Notes under the pieces: generated by a model
The model's input: only the letters and a program-made list of their open reading frames with translations
Database searches by the model: none
Told to the model about the DNA's origin: nothing
In this document: piece by piece, positions 1-5,007 of the stretch
How positions within the stretch are numbered: position 1 is the first letter of the stretch
Layout: each line of letters begins with the position of its first letter
Program-made: the position numbers and the translations under genes
DNA from: Deinococcus sp.
GTDB lineage: Bacteria > Deinococcota > Deinococci > Deinococcales > Deinococcaceae
Length of the DNA: 5,007 nucleotides
Reading direction: 5' to 3'
Assembly: GCA_018260375.1 (NCBI GenBank)
Contig: JAGLBF010000156.1
Coordinates: 1 to 5,007, forward strand

Positions 1-4
1 TATT

Positions 5-66
5 ATACGGATTGCGCTCCGATTAAATCAGAAACGACCTTATTCAATCCGGATTTAATACGGAGC
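5..66. repeat. Intergenic inverted-repeat element, possible small noncoding repeat or bidirectional terminator
   Basis: The arm GCTCCGATTAAATC (16-29) is the reverse complement of GATTTAATACGGAGC (52-66) apart from one extra base, giving a stem of about 14 bp around a 22-base loop. A perfect 10-bp palindrome, AATCCGGATT, lies at 46-55 and overlaps the second arm. The heptamer ATACGGA occurs twice in direct orientation, at 5-11 and 58-64. The element begins about 30 bases past the stop codon of the minus-strand gene at 97-1431, so it could end that transcript. No run of T follows the stem in either direction, so a classical intrinsic terminator is doubtful. Deinococcus genomes are known to carry palindromic small noncoding repeats in intergenic DNA, and this could be one. 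That identification is inference. The element may extend left beyond the window. Confidence 0.5.
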
Positions 67-96
67 TGTACTACCTGCCCCGTTCACTTGACAATT

Positions 97-1431
97 TCAC
101 TTAAAGATAATGTAACTTGTGCCGTTCCAGCGCAGGCTTCCGCCTTCAAATTGAGCAGCCCAGTGTCCGTTGTAGAGGTACTGGTCGCGCAGCGGAAAGC
201 CCAGGGCGCTGCCTGCGCCGCCTAACGCCTGGTATTTGGCAAGCAGGTCACTCGTCAGCCAAAAAGTGCCTTTGTCGCTGCTGTACAGCGCACCCGAAGC
301 AAAGGGAGCGTAGTAGCCCGTGCGCCCGTAGTTGTTGCGCGGCAAAATCTTTTCGTCGCCGACAGGCCAGCCTAGTCGGGTGGGGACTTTACTCAGGGCG
401 CTTTCGGCTTGGGCCAAGCTCAGGTAGCGCTCAAGCACCTTGCCGTGTACCGCATACGCTTGGGCCGCGCCCGCCTGGTGAAACACGATGCCCTTTCCGT
501 AGGCTGCCACCCCCGCAAACTTTTGCCAGATACCGCCGCTAAAGCTCTGTGCGTAGTCACTGGCCTGCCCCAGCGAAGACGCGCCGCGCAGACGGCTGTA
601 CGCCTCTTGAATGGCACGGTCAACGGTATGGTCGGGGCGCTCACCTGCGGCAATGCTGCCTGCGGGCGTAGTGGCCCCAACAGGTGCAGGCGCGGGTACG
701 GGAACGACCACGGCGGGCGCTTTAGCCGTTTCAGGGTTGCCCAGTCCAGGTTCGCCCACGCCGTACCAGCTGTAGCTGCTCACCCAGTCGCCAGGTTGCA
801 GCTTGCTGACCACACTGCCCAGCGCCTGACCCAGAGCAGGCTCACCCTGAATACTCACCGTACCAAAGCCCTGCTGCCCTACAAAAGTGGCGATGTCGCT
901 GAGGTTAAGCGGCACACGGCTCGCCAGCGCTAGCACGCGGCTTTGGCCCAGTGGCCCGCCTACGGTAAGGGTGTATTTGGCCCCCGCACCAGGAAACATC
1001 ACCTTGCGCCCAGCGCGTACAAAGTTACCGCGCGGGCCGTCATAGCCGTTGGGTGCAAATAGTGAAATGTGTCCGTCACTGCTGATGTCAAACAGGTAAA
1101 TGTACGCATCCTGGCTTACCTGTACACCCACCGCAAGAGTGTCGCCCACGCTGTACTGGCTCATGCCTATGCCATTTGGGTCTTTGTTAAGCCACACTTT
1201 GAGGCTGGTGGTGGCCTGCGGGTTGGTGATAACGCCCGCACCGCTGTCAGGAAAAGTAACGGTCACAACAGGTGCGGGCATGTTGGTCACTACATTCAGT
1301 GGCGTAGCGTCTTGTGCTACGGGCTGGGTGGCTGGTTGGGCAGCTAATTGGGTAGCGGGTTGGGCCAAAACCGTGCCGCTAAACAGTACGCCAAGGCTCA
1401 GACTGAGGGCCAAAACGGTGGAGTTATTCAT
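97..1431 (-). CDS. Secreted DUF4384 domain protein with C-terminal LGFP-type repeats
   Basis: Exported protein of 444 residues, probably acting at or outside the cell envelope; no enzymatic function can be assigned. Residues 1-23 form a signal peptide (hydrophobic core from about residue 6, likely cleavage after VLA), although the N-terminal region has no Lys or Arg. Residues 24-46 are a Gln/Ala/Pro/Thr spacer in which QPATQ occurs twice (24-28 and 32-36). Residues about 78-176 match the DUF4384 pattern: a 'SVGDTLAVGVQVSQDAYIYL' core (94-113), then LFAPNG and a closing ALASRVPLNLS. A proline/alanine hinge (about 237-258) leads to the C-terminal part. There LGWPVGDEK (353-361) and LGFPLRDQY (410-418) begin two LGFP-type repeats, each followed by an aromatic, Gly-rich strand region; a weaker copy lies around 285-330. 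LGFP repeats are known in surface or cell-wall-associated proteins, so envelope anchoring is a reasonable inference. ATG at 1431 is the only in-frame start before an upstream stop at 1483-1485. AAAGG sits only one base before it, too close for a good ribosome binding site. The gene is divergent from the polyamine gene. Confidence 0.85.
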   Translation of the reverse strand: MNNSTVLALSLSLGVLFSGTVLAQPATQLAAQPATQPVAQDATPLNVVTNMPAPVVTVTFPDSGAGVITNPQATTSLKVWLNKDPNGIGMSQYSVGDTLAVGVQVSQDAYIYLFDISSDGHISLFAPNGYDGPRGNFVRAGRKVMFPGAGAKYTLTVGGPLGQSRVLALASRVPLNLSDIATFVGQQGFGTVSIQGEPALGQALGSVVSKLQPGDWVSSYSWYGVGEPGLGNPETAKAPAVVVPVPAPAPVGATTPAGSIAAGERPDHTVDRAIQEAYSRLRGASSLGQASDYAQSFSGGIWQKFAGVAAYGKGIVFHQAGAAQAYAVHGKVLERYLSLAQAESALSKVPTRLGWPVGDEKILPRNNYGRTGYYAPFASGALYSSDKGTFWLTSDLLAKYQALGGAGSALGFPLRDQYLYNGHWAAQFEGGSLRWNGTSYIIFK

Positions 1432-1604
1432 GCCTTTACTGTGGCAGTTTTGGCTGACCTGTAGCTGAGGAGCGGGGAGGGGTCAGTGTTTAGAATCATC
1501 AACAAGTTGCCTAGCGACCAGTCGTTAAACCTCTCTTTTGTTGCTGGCCACCGTTGACCCTCTACCTTGCGCGGCGTCGTCGCCCACAGCTGTAGCCCAC
1601 ACGC

Positions 1605-1610
1605 TAAACT
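1605..1610 (+). promoter_or_regulatory. -10 box (TAAACT) for leaderless expression of the polyamine gene
   Basis: TAAACT matches the TAnnnT -10 pattern and ends 7 bases before the ATG at 1618. Transcription would therefore start at or next to the A of the ATG, giving a leaderless mRNA. No Shine-Dalgarno precedes the ATG (the bases before it are AAGCCCC), which fits. No good -35 hexamer lies 16-18 bases upstream; TTGACC at 1554-1559 is too far away. The position also supports 1618 as the true start. Confidence 0.5.
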
Positions 1611-1617
1611 AAGCCCC

Positions 1618-2835
1618 ATGAGCAAAGTGATTATTATCGGAGCAGGCGGCGTAGCGGGCGTGACCGCCAAAAAGTGCGCCCAGAACGACACTGTGTTTAG
1701 CGAAGTGCTGATTGCCACCCGTACGGTGAGCAAGGCCGACAAGATTGTGTCAGAAATTCACCAGTATTTCCCTAACTCCAAGACCAAATTCAGCACGGCA
1801 ACCATAGACGCTGACAACGTGGCTGCGCTGGTCGGGCTTATCCGCGACTTTGGCCCCGAAATGGTCATCAACCTGGCGCTGCCCTATCAAGACCTGACGA
1901 TTATGGACGCGTGCCTAGAAACAGGCGTGCATTACCTCGACACCGCCAACTATGAACCCCTGGACGAGGCCAAATTTGAGTATTCATGGCAGTGGGCTTA
2001 CCAACATAAGTTCAAGGAAAAGGGCCTTATGGCGCTGCTGGGTTGCGGGTTTGATCCAGGTGCAACACAGGCCATGACCGCCTACCATGCCAAGCACCAT
2101 TTTAATGAAATAGAGTACCTGGATATAGTGGACTGCAATAACGGCAATCACGGCAAGGCTTTTGCTACCAATTTTAACCCCGAAATCAACATCCGTGAAA
2201 TTACCGCTAACGGACGCTATTACCAAGATGGCCAGTGGGTAGAAACCCAACCCTTAGAGCTGAGTCAGGATATTTATTATCCAAACGTGGCAACGCGCAA
2301 GAGCTTTGTCTTGTATCACGAAGAACTTGAATCACTGGTCAAGCACTTTCCCAGTATTAAGCGTGCCCGCTTTTGGATGACCTTTGGCGAAAGTTATATT
2401 AAACACCTGAGTGTACTAGAAGGCATTGGCATGACCAGTATTGAGCCGATTGAAATTAAGGGCCAGCAGATTGCGCCCATAGAGTTTCTCAAGGCCGTCT
2501 TGCCCGCGCCTGAATCGCTGGCTGCCAACTACACGGGCCAAACATGCATTGGTGTACAGGTGAAGGGCGTAGGCAAGGACGGCTTGCCCAAAGTTCATTT
2601 TATCTATAACGTCAAAGACCACGCCGATTGCTACCGTGAAGTGCAGGCGCAGGCCGTCAGCTACACCACAGGCGTACCCGCCATGATTGGTGCGATGCTG
2701 ATGCTTGAGGGCACCTGGAAGCAAGCAGGCGTGTGGAATGTAGAGCAGCTAGACCCCGATCCCTTCTTTGAGGCGATGAACAAGTGGGGTCTGCCTCTAA
2801 GCGAACTGAGCGGCGTGGAATTGGTCAAAGACTGA
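1618..2835 (+). CDS. Carboxynorspermidine/carboxyspermidine synthase (saccharopine dehydrogenase family)
   Basis: Predicted NAD(P)H-dependent cytosolic enzyme of 405 residues. It would condense L-aspartate beta-semialdehyde with diaminopropane or putrescine to make carboxynorspermidine or carboxyspermidine, the first step of the alternative (non-AdoMet) spermidine pathway. The Rossmann fold opens at once with VIIIGAGGVAG (4-14). A second-strand ATRT (33-36) is typical of the family, followed by INLALPYQDL (84-93) and THE-like loop GVHYLDTANYEP (103-114). GCGFDPG (142-148) is the motif that separates these enzymes from ordinary saccharopine dehydrogenases. A conserved-looking SYTTGVPAMIGAMLML segment (348-363) packs back near the C-terminus. 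Length agrees with the family's usual 400 or so. ATG 1618 is preferred over a TTG at 1567 because the Rossmann strand then begins at residue 4 and a -10 box lies 7 bases upstream. The decarboxylase partner (NspC type) is not in the window. The gene is AT-richer than its neighbours: 26 of 60 bases are G/C at 2221-2280, against 38 of 60 at 3181-3240 in the next gene. A general saccharopine-reductase-like role cannot be excluded. Confidence 0.85.
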   Translation: MSKVIIIGAGGVAGVTAKKCAQNDTVFSEVLIATRTVSKADKIVSEIHQYFPNSKTKFSTATIDADNVAALVGLIRDFGPEMVINLALPYQDLTIMDACLETGVHYLDTANYEPLDEAKFEYSWQWAYQHKFKEKGLMALLGCGFDPGATQAMTAYHAKHHFNEIEYLDIVDCNNGNHGKAFATNFNPEINIREITANGRYYQDGQWVETQPLELSQDIYYPNVATRKSFVLYHEELESLVKHFPSIKRARFWMTFGESYIKHLSVLEGIGMTSIEPIEIKGQQIAPIEFLKAVLPAPESLAANYTGQTCIGVQVKGVGKDGLPKVHFIYNVKDHADCYREVQAQAVSYTTGVPAMIGAMLMLEGTWKQAGVWNVEQLDPDPFFEAMNKWGLPLSELSGVELVKD

Positions 2836-2906
2836 GCCAGGACTTGATTTATCAGCCTGAACGAACAGGAAAGCCCCCTATACCGCCCTCTCCCCTTTTG
2901 TAGAGC

Positions 2907-2915
2907 AAAGAGGAG
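2907..2915 (+). promoter_or_regulatory. Shine-Dalgarno (AAAGAGGAG) in front of a short leader ORF
   Basis: AAAGAGGAG is the best purine-rich ribosome binding site in the window. It lies 8 bases before a GTG at 2924. It is too far (75 bases) from the GTG at 2991 to serve the membrane protein directly, so it points to translation of the short ORF in between, or to an upstream start for the membrane gene that is now out of frame. Confidence 0.4.
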
Positions 2916-2923
2916 CGCCCAAC

Positions 2924-2986
2924 GTGTTGAGCATGACCCTTTGTTGCCACATCACCTTGTGTTCCACGTTTAGCGCTAGCCTGTAA
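2924..2986 (+). CDS. Possible 20-residue leader peptide upstream of the FUSC gene
   Basis: A short ORF with GTG start, 20 codons and TAA stop (2984-2986), encoding a small hydrophobic, Cys/Ser/Thr-rich peptide with three cysteines (a CC pair at residues 7-8 and C13). Inner TTG (2927) and ATG (2933) codons are in the same frame. The support is the good ribosome binding site 8 bases upstream and the stop codon only 4 bases before the GTG of the membrane protein gene, an arrangement that would allow translational coupling. The coding content is too small to judge by itself, and chance is a real alternative. No attenuator hairpin is evident. It could also be the remnant of a longer N-terminus of the FUSC protein in another frame. 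Confidence 0.25.
   Translation: MLSMTLCCHITLCSTFSASL
2977..2982 (+). promoter_or_regulatory. Possible -10 box (TAGCCT) close to the FUSC start
   Basis: TAGCCT fits TAnnnT and ends 8 bases before the GTG at 2991, the same geometry as the leaderless promoter of the polyamine gene. No convincing -35 hexamer is present, and the motif is only a partial match, so this is a weak call. It competes with the idea that a longer transcript is translated through the short leader ORF. Confidence 0.25.
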
Positions 2987-2990
2987 GTCA

Positions 2991-4040
2991 GTGAATAGCT
3001 GGCAACAGATTCTAAACCTTAACCCTGGCAAACGTGACCACTTTCCAGCGGGGCGCATTGCGTTGGGGGGGGCGTTGCCACTGAGCTTGTTGCTGTGGCA
3101 AGGACGGCCAGACCTGGCGATTTTTGCCGCCTTTGCCGCCTTTTCAGGCATCTATGCCCGGCATGAACCTGCTGGGGCGCGCTTTAGGCACCAAGCGACT
3201 GCCGCGCTGATGCTTTTGGTGTGCGAGGCGCTGGGCCTGTACCTGGCCTACAGTCAAGCCAACCAGTGGGTGGTGATAGGCGCGGGGGCACTGGTAGCGA
3301 GTACCGGAGCCGTGCTGGTACACGTGTGGCATTTGCGGCCTGCGGGGTCGCTGTTTTTGGTGTTTTCGGTTACTGCCATTGCAGGTATGCGGCACCCCCC
3401 GCCCTATGCCGAGGCGCTGGCTACAGCAGGGGGCACGGCGCTCTTTTGCGTGCTGCTGGGTCTGGTAGGAGCGGCCTTTTCGCGCAGGATACGCCCCAAC
3501 GAGCTGACCCTGCCCTACATAGAACCCCTAACGCCCTCAGGGCTTTTCTGGTATGGCCTGCGCTACTTTGTTGCCGCCTGGGTAGCGGGGGCGCTGGGCC
3601 TGTATTCGGCTTTTGGACACAGCTACTGGGCGATGGTGGCGGCACTGGCCCCCATCAGTGCGCTCAATTACCAGGCGCGGGTACAGCGTGCCATACACCA
3701 TATTGTCGGCACCATGGGCGGCATCGGTCTGACCGTGTTTTTGCTGGCGTTTACCCCTAACCTCTGGCTTACTGGGTTACTGGTGGTGGTTATGCAATTT
3801 TTTGCCGAGATGTTTATGAACCGCAACTACAGTCTGGCCCTCTTTTTTATCACCCCGATGGCCCTGCTGCTGACCCAGCTGGGGGCCCACAGCAACCCCT
3901 GGATGCTGGTCACGTCACGGGCCGTTGAAACCGTTATCGGCGCGCTGGTGGGGTTGACGGTGGTGGCCTTGCTGCGCTCGCCCGAGGAGCGGCTCAAAGA
4001 GGGCGGAGCGTCCCCGCCGCCACTCACAGACCGGAAGTAA
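2991..4040 (+). CDS. FUSC family integral membrane protein, possible aromatic-acid exporter
   Basis: Polytopic inner-membrane protein of 349 residues. FUSC proteins include fusaric acid resistance and aromatic carboxylic acid efflux components; the substrate here is unknown. There are about eleven or twelve hydrophobic segments in two groups, roughly residues 21-165 and 187-327, separated by a polar loop (164-186). Each half has a family-like unit: a helix pair followed by a basic helix and then a Gly-rich helix. The second unit is the clearer one, with YWAMVAALAPISA (212-224), a basic stretch R230-R233, and HHIVGTMGGIGLT (236-248). The first has DLAIFAAFAAFSGIYARHE (41-59) followed by RFRHQATAALML. 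A short, charged and proline-rich cytoplasmic tail ends the protein. GTG 2991 is the first possible in-frame start after an upstream stop at 2934-2936. A run of eight G lies within codons 25-28. The gene follows the polyamine gene after 155 bases in the same direction; a polyamine-related transport role would be speculation. Confidence 0.85.
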   Translation: MNSWQQILNLNPGKRDHFPAGRIALGGALPLSLLLWQGRPDLAIFAAFAAFSGIYARHEPAGARFRHQATAALMLLVCEALGLYLAYSQANQWVVIGAGALVASTGAVLVHVWHLRPAGSLFLVFSVTAIAGMRHPPPYAEALATAGGTALFCVLLGLVGAAFSRRIRPNELTLPYIEPLTPSGLFWYGLRYFVAAWVAGALGLYSAFGHSYWAMVAALAPISALNYQARVQRAIHHIVGTMGGIGLTVFLLAFTPNLWLTGLLVVVMQFFAEMFMNRNYSLALFFITPMALLLTQLGAHSNPWMLVTSRAVETVIGALVGLTVVALLRSPEERLKEGGASPPPLTDRK

Positions 4041-4090
4041 TACGGGTTCTGACTTGTTCCTACGTCCGCTGGCTTTCTTGCACCGCGTTG
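4041..4090. other. Short convergent intergenic gap without a visible terminator
   Basis: These 50 bases separate the stop of the FUSC gene from the stop of scpA on the other strand. I see no stem of useful length and no T-run on either strand. Termination may be Rho-dependent, or the two transcripts may overlap at their 3' ends. Confidence 0.4.
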
Positions 4091-4897
4091 TTAACTAAGG
4101 TTCAAATCCGAACGCGTATCCCCTGTATCCCCCGTAGCCCGCGTATCCCCTTTTGCTTCATGCTCCAGCGTAGCGATGTGAATATCAGCAAAGGGAGTGG
4201 CTTGCTCGGCGCTCAACAAGCCCTCTTTGACGCCTTCAAGCAGGGCGGCAAAGTAGGTGGTGCGCTCGGCCCAGTCGCTGATAGGCACGCTGAGCAACGT
4301 AAAGTGGCGCAGGCGCAAGCCAAAGGCACGCAGCGCCCCCAGGGCATCTGCCAAAGTCAGGCGTTCGCGCGCGAGCAGGGGCGGGGCCACCTCGCGTACG
4401 GCGTGCTGAGCGGCTTTGACCAGCCTTGCAAGGCCCGCTTTGCCCGCTGCGGGACGCTGCTTGCGCGGTAGGTTGAGCGGCAGTGGACGCGGCGCAATCA
4501 GGCCAGAGCGCTCAGCGCGGCGGCGCGACAAAAAGCTGACTAAAGTATCTAGCTCCGCCAGCGCTTCAACGCCTTCGAGCAGGTCGCTAAGGCCGTCATC
4601 AGCAAAGCCACCACTGTCGCCGTCGCCGTCATCAGTGACGGTTTGCCGTTGCGGCAAAAGCAAGCGGGCTTTGAGCGCTATCACACTGGCAAGCGGCGGC
4701 AGGGCCTCGGCACGGTCATCAGCGCTCAATTCCTCTGAGCGGGCTATCAATTCGCGGGTGATATGCAGCAGCGGCACCTCATCGGGGCGCACCTGGCCCG
4801 AGCGCAGTGCCTGAGCGAGTGCATCTAGCGTGCCTACAAACGCCCCAGCGCTGACTTGCAGCGGGCTAAAGGGAGCAGTGGCGGGAGGAACAGGCAC
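4091..4897 (-). CDS. scpA: Segregation and condensation protein A (ScpA), kleisin subunit of SMC condensin
   Basis: A 268-residue kleisin that would bridge the SMC dimer, together with ScpB, for chromosome compaction and segregation in the nucleoid. The N-terminal SMC-neck-binding helices cover about 20-83: a divergent form of the family's GPLDLLL motif (GTLDALAQAL, 22-31), then DEVPLLHITREL (39-50), and the characteristic helix VIALKARLLLP (72-82). An acidic Asp/Gly linker (about 89-102) follows, then the central region (103-140) and a basic stretch. The C-terminal winged helix (about 180-243) ends in ERTTYFAALLEGVKEGLL and FADIHI, typical of ScpA. The tail, residues 250-261, is a four-fold three-residue repeat (GDT, RAT, GDT, GDT). 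The GTG at 4897 is chosen because no other start lies just upstream and a -10 box ends 10 bases before it; there is no Shine-Dalgarno. scpB, often downstream of scpA, is not here: the next gene is the convergent FUSC gene. Confidence 0.9.
   Translation of the reverse strand: MPVPPATAPFSPLQVSAGAFVGTLDALAQALRSGQVRPDEVPLLHITRELIARSEELSADDRAEALPPLASVIALKARLLLPQRQTVTDDGDGDSGGFADDGLSDLLEGVEALAELDTLVSFLSRRRAERSGLIAPRPLPLNLPRKQRPAAGKAGLARLVKAAQHAVREVAPPLLARERLTLADALGALRAFGLRLRHFTLLSVPISDWAERTTYFAALLEGVKEGLLSAEQATPFADIHIATLEHEAKGDTRATGDTGDTRSDLNLS
4115..4150 (-). repeat. Four 9-bp tandem repeats in the 3' end of scpA
   Basis: Read on the plus strand the units are CGTATCCCC (4115-4123), TGTATCCCC (4124-4132), CGTAGCCCG (4133-4141) and CGTATCCCC (4142-4150). 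They are in frame with scpA and encode the tripeptides GDT, GDT, RAT and GDT (in plus-strand order). The unit length is a multiple of three, so copy-number change would lengthen or shorten the disordered tail without breaking the frame. Confidence 0.75.
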
Positions 4898-4907
4898 GTT
4901 AGAAAGA

Positions 4908-4913
4908 AGTATA
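4908..4913 (-). promoter_or_regulatory. -10 box (TATACT) of the scpA promoter
   Basis: On the minus strand TATACT is one base from the TATAAT consensus and ends 10 bases before the scpA GTG. Transcription would begin about 3 bases ahead of the start codon, giving a near-leaderless mRNA. The 17-base spacer contains a run of seven C (4921-4927 on the plus strand as G). The hexamer at the -35 position is ACCGTT, a poor match to TTGACA. Confidence 0.5.
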
Positions 4914-4933
4914 GGGGCGCGGGGGGGCTGAAC

Positions 4934-4981
4934 GGTTTAACCTCTGAATGGCCTAACCTCTAGATGGCCTAACCGCTGGTG
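4934..4981. repeat. Three 16-bp imperfect tandem repeats upstream of scpA
   Basis: The units on the plus strand are GGTTTAACCTCTGAAT (4934-4949), GGCCTAACCTCTAGAT (4950-4965) and GGCCTAACCGCTGGTG (4966-4981). All share GG..TAACC.CT. The array begins 37 bases upstream of the scpA start codon and its first unit touches the -35 position. Direct repeats of about one and a half helical turns could be a multi-site binding region for a regulator, but a chance or slippage-generated minisatellite is equally possible. Nothing else is recognisable from 4982 to the end of the window. Confidence 0.65.
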
Positions 4982-5007
4982 AATACGCATTGCCCTTCTC
5001 TCATACG

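Noticed and set aside
88..113. TTGACA at 88-93 with GATAAT/TAATGT a little downstream, resembling a plus-strand promoter
   Set aside because: The spacing is 12-14 bases rather than 16-18, the match overlaps the 3' end of the minus-strand gene, and no plus-strand gene follows.
409..933. Plus-strand open frame of 174 codons opposite the exported protein gene
   Set aside because: It lies antisense within a gene with clear domains, and its translation is Arg/Ala/His-rich without any pattern, as expected of a shadow frame.
1567..1617. TTG codon giving a 17-residue N-terminal extension to the polyamine enzyme
   Set aside because: The Rossmann strand of this family begins within a few residues of the start, the -10 box at 1605-1610 would lie inside the extension, and no ribosome binding site precedes the TTG.
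2856..2869. Small hairpin CCTG/CAGG after the polyamine gene as a terminator
   Set aside because: The stem is only 4 bp and no T-run follows it.
2852..3151. Minus-strand open frame of 99 codons spanning the gap and the start of the FUSC gene
   Set aside because: Its composition is basic and low in conserved pattern, it overlaps the well-supported membrane protein gene, and it has no recognisable domain or ribosome binding site.
4416..4814. Plus-strand open frame of 132 codons opposite scpA
   Set aside because: The translation is dominated by Ser, Arg and Ala and is the complement of the recognisable ScpA coding sequence.

Overview
The window carries four complete protein-coding genes and no RNA gene, insertion sequence or CRISPR array. 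The best guess for the host is a member of the Deinococcota, probably Deinococcus or a close relative. Three things support this: a secreted DUF4384 protein of the style common in that genus, -10 boxes placed only 7-10 nt before start codons that lack a Shine-Dalgarno (leaderless mRNAs are known to be frequent in Deinococcus), and a small palindromic intergenic repeat at the left edge. The assignment is inferred, because there is no rRNA or other marker gene here.

Layout from left to right: (1) bases 1-96 hold an inverted-repeat element downstream of the first gene. (2) Bases 97-1431, minus strand, encode a 444-residue exported protein with a DUF4384 domain followed by LGFP-type repeats, probably a cell-envelope protein. 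(3) A 186-bp divergent intergenic region carries a near-leaderless -10 box for the next gene. (4) Bases 1618-2835, plus strand, encode a saccharopine-dehydrogenase-fold enzyme that best matches carboxynorspermidine (carboxyspermidine) synthase, a polyamine biosynthesis enzyme. This gene is visibly richer in A+T than its neighbours. (5) A 155-bp gap contains a possible 20-codon leader ORF with a good Shine-Dalgarno. (6) Bases 2991-4040, plus strand, encode a FUSC-family integral membrane protein. (7) After a 50-bp convergent gap, bases 4091-4897, minus strand, encode ScpA, the kleisin subunit of the SMC condensin. (8) Bases 4898-5007 contain the scpA promoter and three 16-bp imperfect tandem repeats cut close to the window edge.

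The genes do not form an obvious pathway. The polyamine gene and the FUSC gene point the same way and could be partly co-transcribed, but FUSC appears to have its own start signals. The envelope gene is divergent from them and scpA is convergent with FUSC. The window looks like ordinary chromosomal core with small-scale oddities (repeats, a leader ORF, leaderless starts). I found no clear multi-gene novel system.
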